From JACKAF01 sp041391485 (GTDB taxonomy: Bacteria; Bdellovibrionota; FAC87; UBA2466; JACKAF01): a stretch of 64,000 bases of DNA. The stretch lies in assembly GCA_041391485.1 (NCBI GenBank), contig JAWKNY010000018.1:1-64000 (forward strand). Reading direction: 5' to 3'. The notes under the pieces were generated by a model. It worked only from the letters and a program-made list of their open reading frames with translations, ran no database searches and had not been told where the DNA came from. Shown here in pieces: positions 53,278-60,398 of this stretch (position 1 is the stretch's first letter; every line of letters begins with the position of its first letter). The translations under genes were made by a program, and so were the position numbers.

Positions 53278-53697
53278 CTAGGACTGTGAGTGGACCAACC
53301 TGGGGTGATGGGAGGAGTCTGGTCCCACAGCCGCTTCCAAAACCTCGCGCACCCGCGCCTTCTGCATCCAAACTTTTTCCGAGTTTAGACGCAGGAAAAG
53401 CGCCAGGGGCACAAACAAGGCGATCCCTCCGACCGCTGCCATCACAATCGCGCGCCCCGTTGCCGTGACAGGCAACAGTTCCGTTATCCCTAAAACGAAC
53501 AACACGAAACCGGCACCCATCATAAGGAGGCACATACTCATCCCGATAAAGACCTGGATGTGATTGCGTAACTCTCGCACCCCTACGATATAGGCGCGGG
53601 CGATCTGGATTTTCGCCAGCTGTATCCCCCGCGCCTTGTAATGAAGAATGATTGACTGGGCGACCAGTCCGAATAGGTACTTAGACAGAGTAGACAT
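53278..53697 (-). CDS. YqjE-like inner-membrane protein
   Basis: The 139-residue protein has two adjacent hydrophobic helices (VFIGMSMCLLMMGAGFVLFVLG and IVMAAVGGIALFVPLALFL) flanked by charged ends. It follows a YqjD-like gene by 12 bases. The two-helix shape and this pairing are those of YqjE-type proteins, whose role is unclear but which accompany ribosome-tethering YqjD. I assign it on topology and neighbour, not on strong identity. Confidence 0.55.
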   Translation of the reverse strand: MSTLSKYLFGLVAQSIILHYKARGIQLAKIQIARAYIVGVRELRNHIQVFIGMSMCLLMMGAGFVLFVLGITELLPVTATGRAIVMAAVGGIALFVPLALFLRLNSEKVWMQKARVREVLEAAVGPDSSHHPRLVHSQS

Positions 53698-53709
53698 TAT
53701 TCACCCGAA

Positions 53710-54075
53710 TTACTTGCGAGCTACCAAAAACCCAACAACACAACCCGCGAGTGCGGCCACTCCAATGTACGGCCAGGGCCGATTGTGAGCGTCGCTATTT
53801 ACCTTCTTCACGGCTTCCTTTACCTCTTCGCTGCCCGCGTGCCCTACTCTGTTGGCAAACGACACAACGGTGTTTCCCATTCTTTTCAGTTCGGGTTCCA
53901 CTGATTCAAACGTCTCTCTTAAATTTTGAAATTTATCGGTAACCAAGGCTCTCACCTCTTCTTTCTGATCGGCTGCGGCCTCTTCCAAAATCTTCAAGGC
54001 TTCACTCAGCTTGTCGGTGTTGAAGGCCACCGAACCATTAGAACCACTGTCTTTCTTTGTTTCTGAACTCTTCAT
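53710..54075 (-). CDS. ElaB/YqjD-like tail-anchored protein (DUF883)
   Basis: The 121-residue protein has a long amphipathic coiled-coil region (SEALKILEEAAADQKEEVRALVTDKFQNLRETF). A glycine-rich C-terminal hydrophobic helix (WPYIGVAALAGCVVGFLVARK) anchors it, as in ElaB/YqjD. E. coli YqjD binds ribosomes at the membrane in stationary phase. An AGGAGGA site precedes ATG 54075. It leads a two-gene set with the YqjE-like gene and is divergent from the OmpA-like gene. Confidence 0.75.
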   Translation of the reverse strand: MKSSETKKDSGSNGSVAFNTDKLSEALKILEEAAADQKEEVRALVTDKFQNLRETFESVEPELKRMGNTVVSFANRVGHAGSEEVKEAVKKVNSDAHNRPWPYIGVAALAGCVVGFLVARK

Positions 54076-54202
54076 CTATTTCCTCCTGATGAGCTAAATT
54101 TTTTGAAACACCCCTAGTAAATGCAAATTCGATTCCAATTTAACGCACCGGTAAATAGCCCTAAATACCCACTTTTCCTGTCTCCAAAACGTTACACATG
54201 TC

Positions 54203-54271
54203 TCCCGCCTGCCTCGATTTGGGACGTTTTAGGGTGGTCAAATATGCCCCATCGCGGCGACCCAGGCGGGA
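54203..54271. repeat. Spaced 9-bp inverted repeat upstream of OmpA-like lipoprotein
   Basis: TCCCGCCTG at 54203-54211 is the exact reverse complement of CAGGCGGGA at 54263-54271. A second pair (AAAACGT near 54186 and ACGTTTT near 54234) interleaves with it. It lies in the 291-base gap between the YqjD-like gene and the OmpA-like gene, so the gap may hold a folded leader or two operators. Confidence 0.4.
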
Positions 54272-54366
54272 TTCCGCGTGGCACGCAATTTGTAAATACC
54301 AAATGCGTGTAAGCAGTAAGGAAGATGGAAGGGTCTAATTAGGCCCCAAGTTCAAGGAGGACTTCA

Positions 54367-55217
54367 ATGAATAAGATTTCACAAACAGCTTTAAGCTTAG
54401 TAGCGGGCACCGCCGTTCTAGCGGGTTGCTCCAGTTTGCCTGACAAGGCACCCATGGAGTTCAGCCAAGCCCAGACCGAGATCAACGCGGGGTACGATGA
54501 GGACGTGGATGATTTTTTCCAAAGACCATGGAACGTGCTTCCAGTAGTCTCGATACCGCGATCTCACAATTCGAAGAATCCGACAAGTATGTCGACCCGA
54601 CCGCCAAAGCAGCCAAGCAAGCAGAAGCTACTGGCGAGGCTGAAAAGGCCGAACGTCTGGCTTCCAATGCGAGAGAGGCGATGAGGAAAATGCGCAGCTG
54701 GGACGCCGAGATTCAGGGTTTTAACGACGATAAAGCGGCTGCGACTCGACTAAAGGAAATTGACATTACCCTGAATGACATCGGTCCCGTCGCCAACAGA
54801 AACAACTCTCAGAATCAGGGCAACCAACAAGGTGCCAATCGGGAAAGCGCCGAGCTACCGGAAGCGACAACACAAACGGTAGCGCACTTCCGCACTAATA
54901 GCGCGAAACTTACGGGCAACAGCCGCCGCAACATTCGGGAGGTAGCCAACGTGTTGAGCACCCACCCGAATCTGCGCGCCGAAGTTCTCGGGTATGCGGA
55001 TGCCCGAGGGCCGGTTGAGCTGAACAAGAAGCTCGCCACCCAGCGGTCGCAGGCCGTAGCGAACGAGTTAAAGGCCATGGGCGTCGCGGACAATCGAGTT
55101 TCGATTCGCCCGCTTGGAGAGCAGTATTCCCTCGAAGAGAAAGCGGGTGCAGGGAGCTTACAATTAGACCGCAAGGTCGATGTCCGACTCTATGATCCGG
55201 CACAAGCCGCGGAATAG
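54367..55217 (+). CDS. OmpA-domain lipoprotein, frame broken once
   Basis: ATG 54367 follows AAGGAGGA. The lipoprotein signal ends in VLAGC. The frame shifts at a run of six T near 54510-54520, and a seven-T run would join DDFF to PKTMERASSSLDTAISQFEESDKY. A helical segment with basic/acidic repeats (AAKQAEATGEAEKAERLASNAREAM) is followed by an OmpA peptidoglycan-binding domain (VAHFRTNSAKLTGNSRRNIREVANVL, LRAEVLGYADARGPVELNKKLATQRSQAVANELKAMGV). The protein would tie the outer membrane to peptidoglycan. A strong terminator follows. Confidence 0.8.
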
Positions 55218-55227
55218 GTCGAACAGA

Positions 55228-55261
55228 GCGCAGCGGTGCAGGAGCCGCTGCGCTTTTTTTT
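55228..55261 (+). terminator. Intrinsic terminator after the OmpA-like gene
   Basis: GCGCAGCGG (55228-55236) pairs with CCGCTGCGC (55245-55253) around an eight-base loop, followed by eight T. It lies 10 bases past the stop of the OmpA-like gene and is the clearest terminator in the window. Confidence 0.92.
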
Positions 55262-55322
55262 ACCCTCCTAGCGATTTACCGGCCAATCTGATAGAAACTC
55301 CCTTCGTCCATACAGAGATCGA

Positions 55323-55880
55323 ATGAGCAAAGCTTTTACCAAAGAGAACTCCGATCAGGAGAATGAGGAGCCGGAAAATACCGCTTCTCCCCTTCCCAAA
55401 GGGGCCCCAAACTACATCACCCCTGGGGGTTTGCGCGCGCTGGAGAAAGAACTGGACGAGTTGACCCGGATCGAAAGGCCCAAAGTCGTTGAAACCGTTG
55501 CCTGGGCAGCCTCTCTCGGCGACCGCTCGGAAAACGCCGATTACATCTACGGAAAAAAGCGCCTGAAAGAGATCGACAGGCGCATTCGTTTTCTCAGCAA
55601 GAAACTCGACAACGCAGAAGTAGTGGATCCGGAGAAACGTGAGCCCGTCCCCCAGGTCTTTTTGGAGCTACCGTTCTCGTTCAAGACGAAGAGGAACAGC
55701 AACGCACCTACCACATTGTGGGTATCGACGAGACCGACGCCAATCGGGGCAAGGTGAGCTGGATCTCTCCGATCGGAAGGGCGCTTCTCAAGTCCAAAGT
55801 CGGCGACGTCGTTACCGTCAAAACTCCGGGGGCGAGGTAGACCTGAAGTCCTCAGCGTCGAATACAAAGCCATCGACTGA
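55323..55880 (+). CDS. greB: GreB-like transcript cleavage factor, frame broken three times
   Basis: The N-terminal coiled coil (YITPGGLRALEKELDELTRIERPKVVETVAWAASLGDRSENADYIYGKKRLKEIDRRIRFL) is that of Gre factors, with the acidic tip D-R-S-E-N-A-D. After EPVPQVF the frame changes at a T-run near 55661-55665, giving GATVLVQDEEEQQRTYHIVGIDETDANRGKVSWISPIGRALL. Two further shifts near 55828 (G-run) and 55848 end in EVLSVEYKAID at 55880, the usual Gre C-terminus. The factor rescues backtracked RNA polymerase. The EYKAID end and LEKELDEL start suggest GreB over GreA. A 40-residue N-terminal extension is unusual. Confidence 0.85.
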
Positions 55881-55950
55881 TCCGAAGCCGCACATCTAAA
55901 CGTTTATTATTGACTTTAGACTGGACGTCAAGCCACACTGATATTTATCT

Positions 55951-56181
55951 ATGAGTGATAGCAGCACTTTGTGGTGCGTGGACGTGTATGCGGTAGAACC
56001 GGATGGGGAAACCACCTACATGAAAAGCATTTACTACCGGAGACGAGAAGCGGCAATGGCGCGCGCGATTGAGGTCAACGCGCAGAAAGGCCTAACCGCC
56101 GTCATCGGATCCTCAAACTTTGACGTAGCAGACTCGAAAATCGAATTTGCCGATCAAGAAAAGCCGGCTAAGGGGCGCTGA
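55951..56181 (+). CDS. Small protein of unknown function, 76 residues
   Basis: The ATG at 55951 starts MSDSSTLWCVDVYAVEPDGETTYMKSIYYRRREAAMARAIEVN. The product is soluble, with a beta hairpin followed by a helix and a short acidic tail (DQEKPAKGR). No signal or membrane segment. I do not recognise a family. The last 14 bases overlap the end of the convergent XRE regulator gene. Confidence 0.45.
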   Translation: MSDSSTLWCVDVYAVEPDGETTYMKSIYYRRREAAMARAIEVNAQKGLTAVIGSSNFDVADSKIEFADQEKPAKGR

Positions 56182-56479
56182 TCGATCGCCCACTTGTCCC
56201 AGACTTTGCCGCTTCCGGAAAAAAATCATCCCGCCACTGCTGAAGCTGCAAATCCATTAACTTCCACATGATCTCGGCTTCGGAGATTTGATAGATCTGG
56301 ATCATTTTTCTGAGAACAAAGGTCGGCACGGGAGCCATTCCACGCTCAATATTGGAGATGGACTGCGCGGAGGTAAGCTTCACGGATTTTGCCACGGCCA
56401 ACTGAGTCAGGCCGGCTTGGACGCGCTTCTCTCTCAAATATTGTCCCAGTTCCTTACGACGCTCGCTATTAATGTTCAT
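56168..56479 (-). CDS. XRE-family helix-turn-helix regulator
   Basis: The 103-residue protein has a Cro/C1-type HTH: LGQYLREKRVQAGLTQLAVAKSVKLTSAQSISNIERGMAPVP, with the recognition helix SAQSISNIERG. A short C-terminal part follows (ISEAEIMWKLMDLQLQQWRDDFF). Such proteins often repress neighbouring genes. It overlaps by 11 bases the end of an unknown gene on the same strand, which diverges from the acyltransferase-iron enzyme pair. It may control that intergenic region, where an AT-rich palindrome is present. Confidence 0.85.
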   Translation of the reverse strand: MNINSERRKELGQYLREKRVQAGLTQLAVAKSVKLTSAQSISNIERGMAPVPTFVLRKMIQIYQISEAEIMWKLMDLQLQQWRDDFFPEAAKSGTSGRSISAP

Positions 56480-57167
56480 TTTTCACTCTCACTGCTGACA
56501 AAGAGAACACAAAGGCGGGGATACCGCCACCCGCCGAGTAAAGAGGCGAGATAAAATTGTGTTCGACCCAAAAAGTGCGGTTTTCGGAAGAAAAGACTTC
56601 CTTCACTAGGTGCGTTTCCTGCTTCACCGGTACGCTCCCTTTGAGCTTGCCGGCCAGTACTTCGGCGGTAAGCCCATAAAGTTCCAAGTTCAGGTGTTTA
56701 TGGCGCTCGAATAGCTCGGGCCATTGATACGAAAAAACGTGATCCAGCGGGTAGCTGCAAAGCTCCAGAAACCGAAGGTTGCGGTAAATCTGCAGGTACG
56801 AGTCGGTGTAGACTTCGATGACGTCCTGGTTATTGAGCCGGTTGAAGAGATCGGAGCTGGGCCGCAGACCCAACCGCTTCAGGATATTCCAAAAAATCTT
56901 GAAATCGGAATCGCCCAGGTCCCCGCCTTCTTCCAAGGCCTCTAAGCAGGCCTGGTAGTAGGTGACAAAGGCGTCAAGAATCTGCTTCTGCTGCGCCTGC
57001 GGAAGCTCACGGAACTTCTCGAGGGGGCGGACCGGATCGTAGGGCTTTAAGTGGTAGCCCTCGCGCTTTGCCAGCGCACAAAAAGATTCCAATAAATCCC
57101 CCATCCGCTGCCAGTATTGGCGAGGCGCCAGCGGCTTTTCAGAATGCAGGGCATTTACGTGTTCCAT
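56469..57167 (-). CDS. Protein of unknown function, 232 residues
   Basis: From ATG 57167 the protein reads MEHVNALHSEKPLAPRQYWQRMGDLLESFCALAKREGYHL. Next is a helical middle (QILDAFVTYYQACLEALEEGGDLGDSDFKIFWNILKRLGL). The second half has aromatic-rich segments (YTDSYLQIYRNLRFLELCSYPLDHVFSYQWPELFERH). There is no signal peptide or clear membrane helix. The C-terminal LFSLSAVRVKNEH-like end (VFSLSAVRVKNEH) leads into the overlapping XRE gene. I recognise no domain. The pairing with XRE suggests a sensor or effector for the same locus. Confidence 0.6.
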   Translation of the reverse strand: MEHVNALHSEKPLAPRQYWQRMGDLLESFCALAKREGYHLKPYDPVRPLEKFRELPQAQQKQILDAFVTYYQACLEALEEGGDLGDSDFKIFWNILKRLGLRPSSDLFNRLNNQDVIEVYTDSYLQIYRNLRFLELCSYPLDHVFSYQWPELFERHKHLNLELYGLTAEVLAGKLKGSVPVKQETHLVKEVFSSENRTFWVEHNFISPLYSAGGGIPAFVFSLSAVRVKNEH

Positions 57168-57343
57168 GGAAACACTTGCTAACACGCCGCTGGAGTCTGC
57201 GTCAATACGATCTGTTTAGCGTCCTAAGTACAAGGAACCCATGGCATTTTGCTAGTGGCCGAAGGCGACCACGGCGAGATTTGGTGCGGGGCAAAGACCG
57301 GGCGCGCCAGAAGCTTTTTCACGCCTCCACCTTGCAGAACAGA

Positions 57344-57362
57344 ATAAATAATATATATTTAT
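57344..57362. promoter_or_regulatory. AT-rich palindrome between divergent genes
   Basis: ATAAAT and ATTTAT flank an AT-only core of seven bases. It lies in the 273-base gap (57168-57440) between the unknown/XRE pair and the acyltransferase gene, a natural place for an operator of the XRE regulator. Confidence 0.4.
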
Positions 57363-57440
57363 CTATGGCACAGAAAGCCCGCTTCAAACAGCGGCTCTCC
57401 CTTAAAACGACTCTGGCACCCTCTATTTAAAGGAATCACC

Positions 57441-58166
57441 GTGGACCTGTCTGCTCTTCAACTGCTTCTTATGCCGGGAAAGGTGTTCGAGGCGGAGCGC
57501 CTCACCCCGGAGTATGAATCCCTCTACCGTTTCTGGAAGCGCTTTTGGTCCAAGGTCTATGCGGAAGTTCATAGCGAAGACCATTTCAACCTGGACGACT
57601 TTTCAAGACAGGACGTCATCTGTACCGTCCTCTACCGTGGGAATATCGCGGGCTGTCTCTGCCATTCCTACTTTGGTGTCAACCGCGAGTCCGCAAAAGA
57701 TCACAGCTATTTCCGCTTCTTTTCCCCGTACTTCTTAAAAACCCTGGAGCAGCACAAGATCCATGTCGTGCAGACCTTTGAGTTCTTGAGTATCGACCCC
57801 CTGTGGCGCCAACGGAACACGCACCTCGCTCTAGCCGAGATCCTAATTGGTTGCGGTCTTAAGGTACTCCAGCAGTCCTTCGCCGATGCGGCAATCGCCA
57901 TTGCTCGGCGAGACGTGAACGTCCACGGAAAAGCTCATAAAATGGGTTACTGGAGCGTAGAGGAGGAAATCGTGAAGCGAAACTTCTCCTGCGATACGAT
58001 CGTCTGCCTACGTGACGGCGTCAAACCTCACCCCGATGCAGCAACCCTCCAAATTACAGAACAGCTTTGGGAACAACGGCTGAACTGCACAGCTTTTTCG
58101 GCCTTGGACACGGACCAAAGCGACGCTTCTTACAACAAACTCAACGCATGGAGACAGGCCAGATGA
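57441..58166 (+). CDS. Putative GNAT-fold N-acyltransferase
   Basis: A GTG start follows AAAGGAA. The 241-residue protein has features of the GNAT/autoinducer-synthase-like acyltransferase group: YESLYRFWKRFWSKVYAEVH near the start, VICTVLYRGNIAGCLCHSYFG (an acyl-CoA-side strand), and TFEFLSIDPLWRQRNTHLALAEILIGCGLKVLQ as the strand-loop-helix that binds the pantetheine. RRDVNVHGKAHKMGYW follows. FeeM-type N-acyl amino acid synthases have a similar layout. Substrates are unknown. The stop overlaps the start of the iron-enzyme gene (ATGA), so the two products probably act together. Confidence 0.5.
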   Translation: MDLSALQLLLMPGKVFEAERLTPEYESLYRFWKRFWSKVYAEVHSEDHFNLDDFSRQDVICTVLYRGNIAGCLCHSYFGVNRESAKDHSYFRFFSPYFLKTLEQHKIHVVQTFEFLSIDPLWRQRNTHLALAEILIGCGLKVLQQSFADAAIAIARRDVNVHGKAHKMGYWSVEEEIVKRNFSCDTIVCLRDGVKPHPDAATLQITEQLWEQRLNCTAFSALDTDQSDASYNKLNAWRQAR

Positions 58167-58813
58167 ACAACCTAACAGACTTCAAAAAATACAGCGATTC
58201 CTGTCTAGAGGCCCTCGCCAAGGAGGTCGAAGCGTTTCCGTGGGACAACTCTTTCGCTTACGCTCATTGGTTGGCGCAGACCTTTTACTACGTTTCCCAC
58301 TCCACCCGTCTTCTCGCTCTGGGAGCTTCGAGGTTTCCCGTTTCAGAAGATGTTTTCCACCAGAGATTTCTTGCTCATGCTGGAGAAGAAAAAAAACACG
58401 AGTTTCTCGCGCTTGCCGATCTGAAAACGATGGGAATGGAAATTGACACCTTGCCGGAGTTTGCCGCCACTCGCTCCTTTTACCAAGTCCAGTATTATTG
58501 GATAGAACACGTTAGCCCCAAGGCCTTCTACGGTTACATCGTAATGCTAGAGGGGCTGGCCGTCGCAAAAGCGCGGTGGATTGAAAACGCTGTTAAGCCC
58601 AACTACCAACAAAATGTAACGCGTTTCTTGAAAGTGCACGCGAACGAAGACCCCGGCCACCTGGACAACGCACACGCGTTTATCTCGAAGCTACCCGAGG
58701 TTGAGAAAAAACGTATTCTCTCCAACTTTGAGCAGAGCTTGCAGCTTTACTCCGCCATGCTTCGCCAATGCCAAGCCGCTGCGCAATCGGGAGCGCTGAA
58801 GAAAAGCGCCTAA
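58163..58813 (+). CDS. Heme-oxygenase-like iron-containing enzyme
   Basis: From ATG 58163 the 216-residue all-helical protein carries the ligand pattern of the heme-oxygenase-like metal-oxidase superfamily. The residues are E76/H79 in HAGEEKKHEF, E130 in MLEGLAVAKA, and H159-D163-H166 in HANEDPGH, the H-x3-D-x2-H box. Relatives such as UndA, BesC, SznF and CADD use one or two Fe and O2 to cut, desaturate or oxidise substrates, including fatty acids and amino acids. Coupling to an acyltransferase suggests oxidation of an acylated product. A perfect inverted repeat lies just after the stop. Confidence 0.7.
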   Translation: MNNLTDFKKYSDSCLEALAKEVEAFPWDNSFAYAHWLAQTFYYVSHSTRLLALGASRFPVSEDVFHQRFLAHAGEEKKHEFLALADLKTMGMEIDTLPEFAATRSFYQVQYYWIEHVSPKAFYGYIVMLEGLAVAKARWIENAVKPNYQQNVTRFLKVHANEDPGHLDNAHAFISKLPEVEKKRILSNFEQSLQLYSAMLRQCQAAAQSGALKKSA

Positions 58814-58824
58814 TCTCCCCAAAA

Positions 58825-58873
58825 GGTACGCGGTTACTTTTGAGGACGGTTTCCTCAAAAGTAACCGCGTACC
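58825..58873. repeat. Perfect 22-bp inverted repeat with 5-base loop
   Basis: The left arm, 58825-58846, begins GGTACGCGG and ends TGAGGA. Its exact reverse complement is at 58852-58873, and the loop is CGGTT. The repeat lies between the iron-enzyme stop (58813) and the TPR-HTH start (58907). No T-run follows, so it is not a standard terminator. It may be a dispersed palindromic element, a Rho-independent stop without U-tract or a regulatory hairpin. Confidence 0.75.
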
Positions 58874-58892
58874 TACTGAGGAAGGCGTGGGG

Positions 58893-58898
58893 TATAAT
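58893..58898 (+). promoter_or_regulatory. -10 box of the TPR-HTH gene
   Basis: A perfect TATAAT lies nine bases before ATG 58907. Transcription starting about seven bases past the box would make this a leaderless or near-leaderless mRNA, and no ribosome site is seen. Confidence 0.55.
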
Positions 58899-58906
58899 AA
58901 AACTCC

Positions 58907-60397
58907 ATGGCCCCGGGCGATCGACTCCGACAACTAGATCCCATCGACGCCGACATACGCGGCGGACGGGGGAAACAAGCGCAGGCCGCGCTGCAACAAT
59001 GCCTGGCGGAGGGCGTCAACCGAGAGGACTCTGCCGCCTTTGCCGCCTTGGCGCGCCGGGTAAGTCTCCACACAGAGGCGATTAAGCTTCTCAACCCAAT
59101 CGTTCGACCCACGGGCAAAGCCGATTACGCCGCAACCGATGCGGAAAAGGCGGAGTACGCCGCTAACCTCACCTACATCGGGGCCCACAGCGAAGCGGTC
59201 GATCTTCTCACCAAAATAAAGACTGAGAAAACTCCCACCGCGCTTCTTTACCATGCGTTTGCGTTATTCGCCCAGTGGAACTACACCGATGCGATTCCAC
59301 TGCTGGAAAAATACGTGGGGCATCCCGAAATTCGTGGTTACTGGTCGATCGTCGGCAAAGTAAACCTCGTCGCCGCTTTGGTCTACGAGCGCCACACCCT
59401 GAAAGCAGACTTTTTGCTCCGTCAACTTCTGCACAACACGAGCCTTACGACGTCGACTTTCTTGTACGGAAATTGCCTTGAGCTTGCCGCTCAAAACTTT
59501 ATCCACCAGAAGCTTTGGACTAAAGCTGAACAATTTTTGAATGAGGCCGCGGGAGTCTTATCAGCCACAGGGACATGGTACGACTTCTATGTGCGCAAAT
59601 GGAAAGCGATCTTGGATCTACTTCGCAAAGGAGAACCGGCCCTCCCTCTACTCGACGCCGTACGCCTTGAGGCTCGTGAATTACGCCATTGGGAAACAAT
59701 CCGTGACTGCGATCGCTTTGAAGCTCTGACCATGGAGCGCGAAGCCCTCCTTCTTAAGCTTCATTTCGGAACCCCTTTTGAAGCGTTTAAAACTCGCCTT
59801 CTGGGAGACGCTGCTTGGTACGACGCCGCTAAACTGCCGTCGGCCTATAGCTGGCAGCTCCAATCGGTACCAGCCGAAAGCGAGTATAGTTTTTTCAATG
59901 ATCCCGGCAAGACATTCGCAAGTGGTGAACTCATCCACCGGACTCTGGTAACCCTTTGCTCGGACTTGTACCGACCTTTGCGTGTTGCCACACTCTTCCA
60001 CGACCTTTTTCCGCAAGAGTATTACAACCCGCGCGTTTCACCCAAGCGGGTTCATGAAGCGATACGACGCGTACGGAAATGGCTCAAGGAAGCCAAAACC
60101 AATCTGGAAGTCCAGGAATCAGAAGGGCAGTACTGGCTCACCAGTGAAGGACCTGCGTGCGTGAATCTGGTGCGCGAAATCGCCCGTACTCAAGAAGACG
60201 CTCGCCTTTCGCAACTGCAGGAAGCCTTTGCAGATCAAAGCTTCTCCGCAAAGCAGGCCGCGGAGATTCTGGGTGTGAGCGCCCGCACGGTGGCACGTCT
60301 TCTCGAACAGCCTATCTCAGAAGGACTCATCCAAACGGAAGGCGAGGGACGCGCCAAACGATACCGCTTCTCTACCAGTACAGCGTCCGCAGCGTAA
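58907..60397 (+). CDS. TPR-like protein with C-terminal HTH domain, probable regulator
   Basis: The 496-residue protein has a helical-repeat N-terminal part (about 1-330) with TPR-like pairs (ALFAQWNYTDAIPLLEKYVGH, QKLWTKAEQFLNEAAGVL). A domain near 345-425 resembles an OmpR/SARP-type winged helix (LIHRTLVTLCSDLYRPLRVATLFHDLFPQEYYNPRVSPKRVHEAIRRVRKWL). It is followed by a clear HTH at about 440-490 (FSAKQAAEILGVSARTVARLLEQPISEGLIQTEGEGRAKRYRF). This suggests a large one-component transcription regulator for the neighbouring genes. It has its own TATAAT box. Confidence 0.6.
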   Translation: MAPGDRLRQLDPIDADIRGGRGKQAQAALQQCLAEGVNREDSAAFAALARRVSLHTEAIKLLNPIVRPTGKADYAATDAEKAEYAANLTYIGAHSEAVDLLTKIKTEKTPTALLYHAFALFAQWNYTDAIPLLEKYVGHPEIRGYWSIVGKVNLVAALVYERHTLKADFLLRQLLHNTSLTTSTFLYGNCLELAAQNFIHQKLWTKAEQFLNEAAGVLSATGTWYDFYVRKWKAILDLLRKGEPALPLLDAVRLEARELRHWETIRDCDRFEALTMEREALLLKLHFGTPFEAFKTRLLGDAAWYDAAKLPSAYSWQLQSVPAESEYSFFNDPGKTFASGELIHRTLVTLCSDLYRPLRVATLFHDLFPQEYYNPRVSPKRVHEAIRRVRKWLKEAKTNLEVQESEGQYWLTSEGPACVNLVREIARTQEDARLSQLQEAFADQSFSAKQAAEILGVSARTVARLLEQPISEGLIQTEGEGRAKRYRFSTSTASAA

Positions 60398-60398
60398 A

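Noticed and set aside
55639..55899. Separate small ORF after greB first part
   Set aside because: Its sequence is the GreB C-terminal domain read in a shifted frame; treated as one gene.
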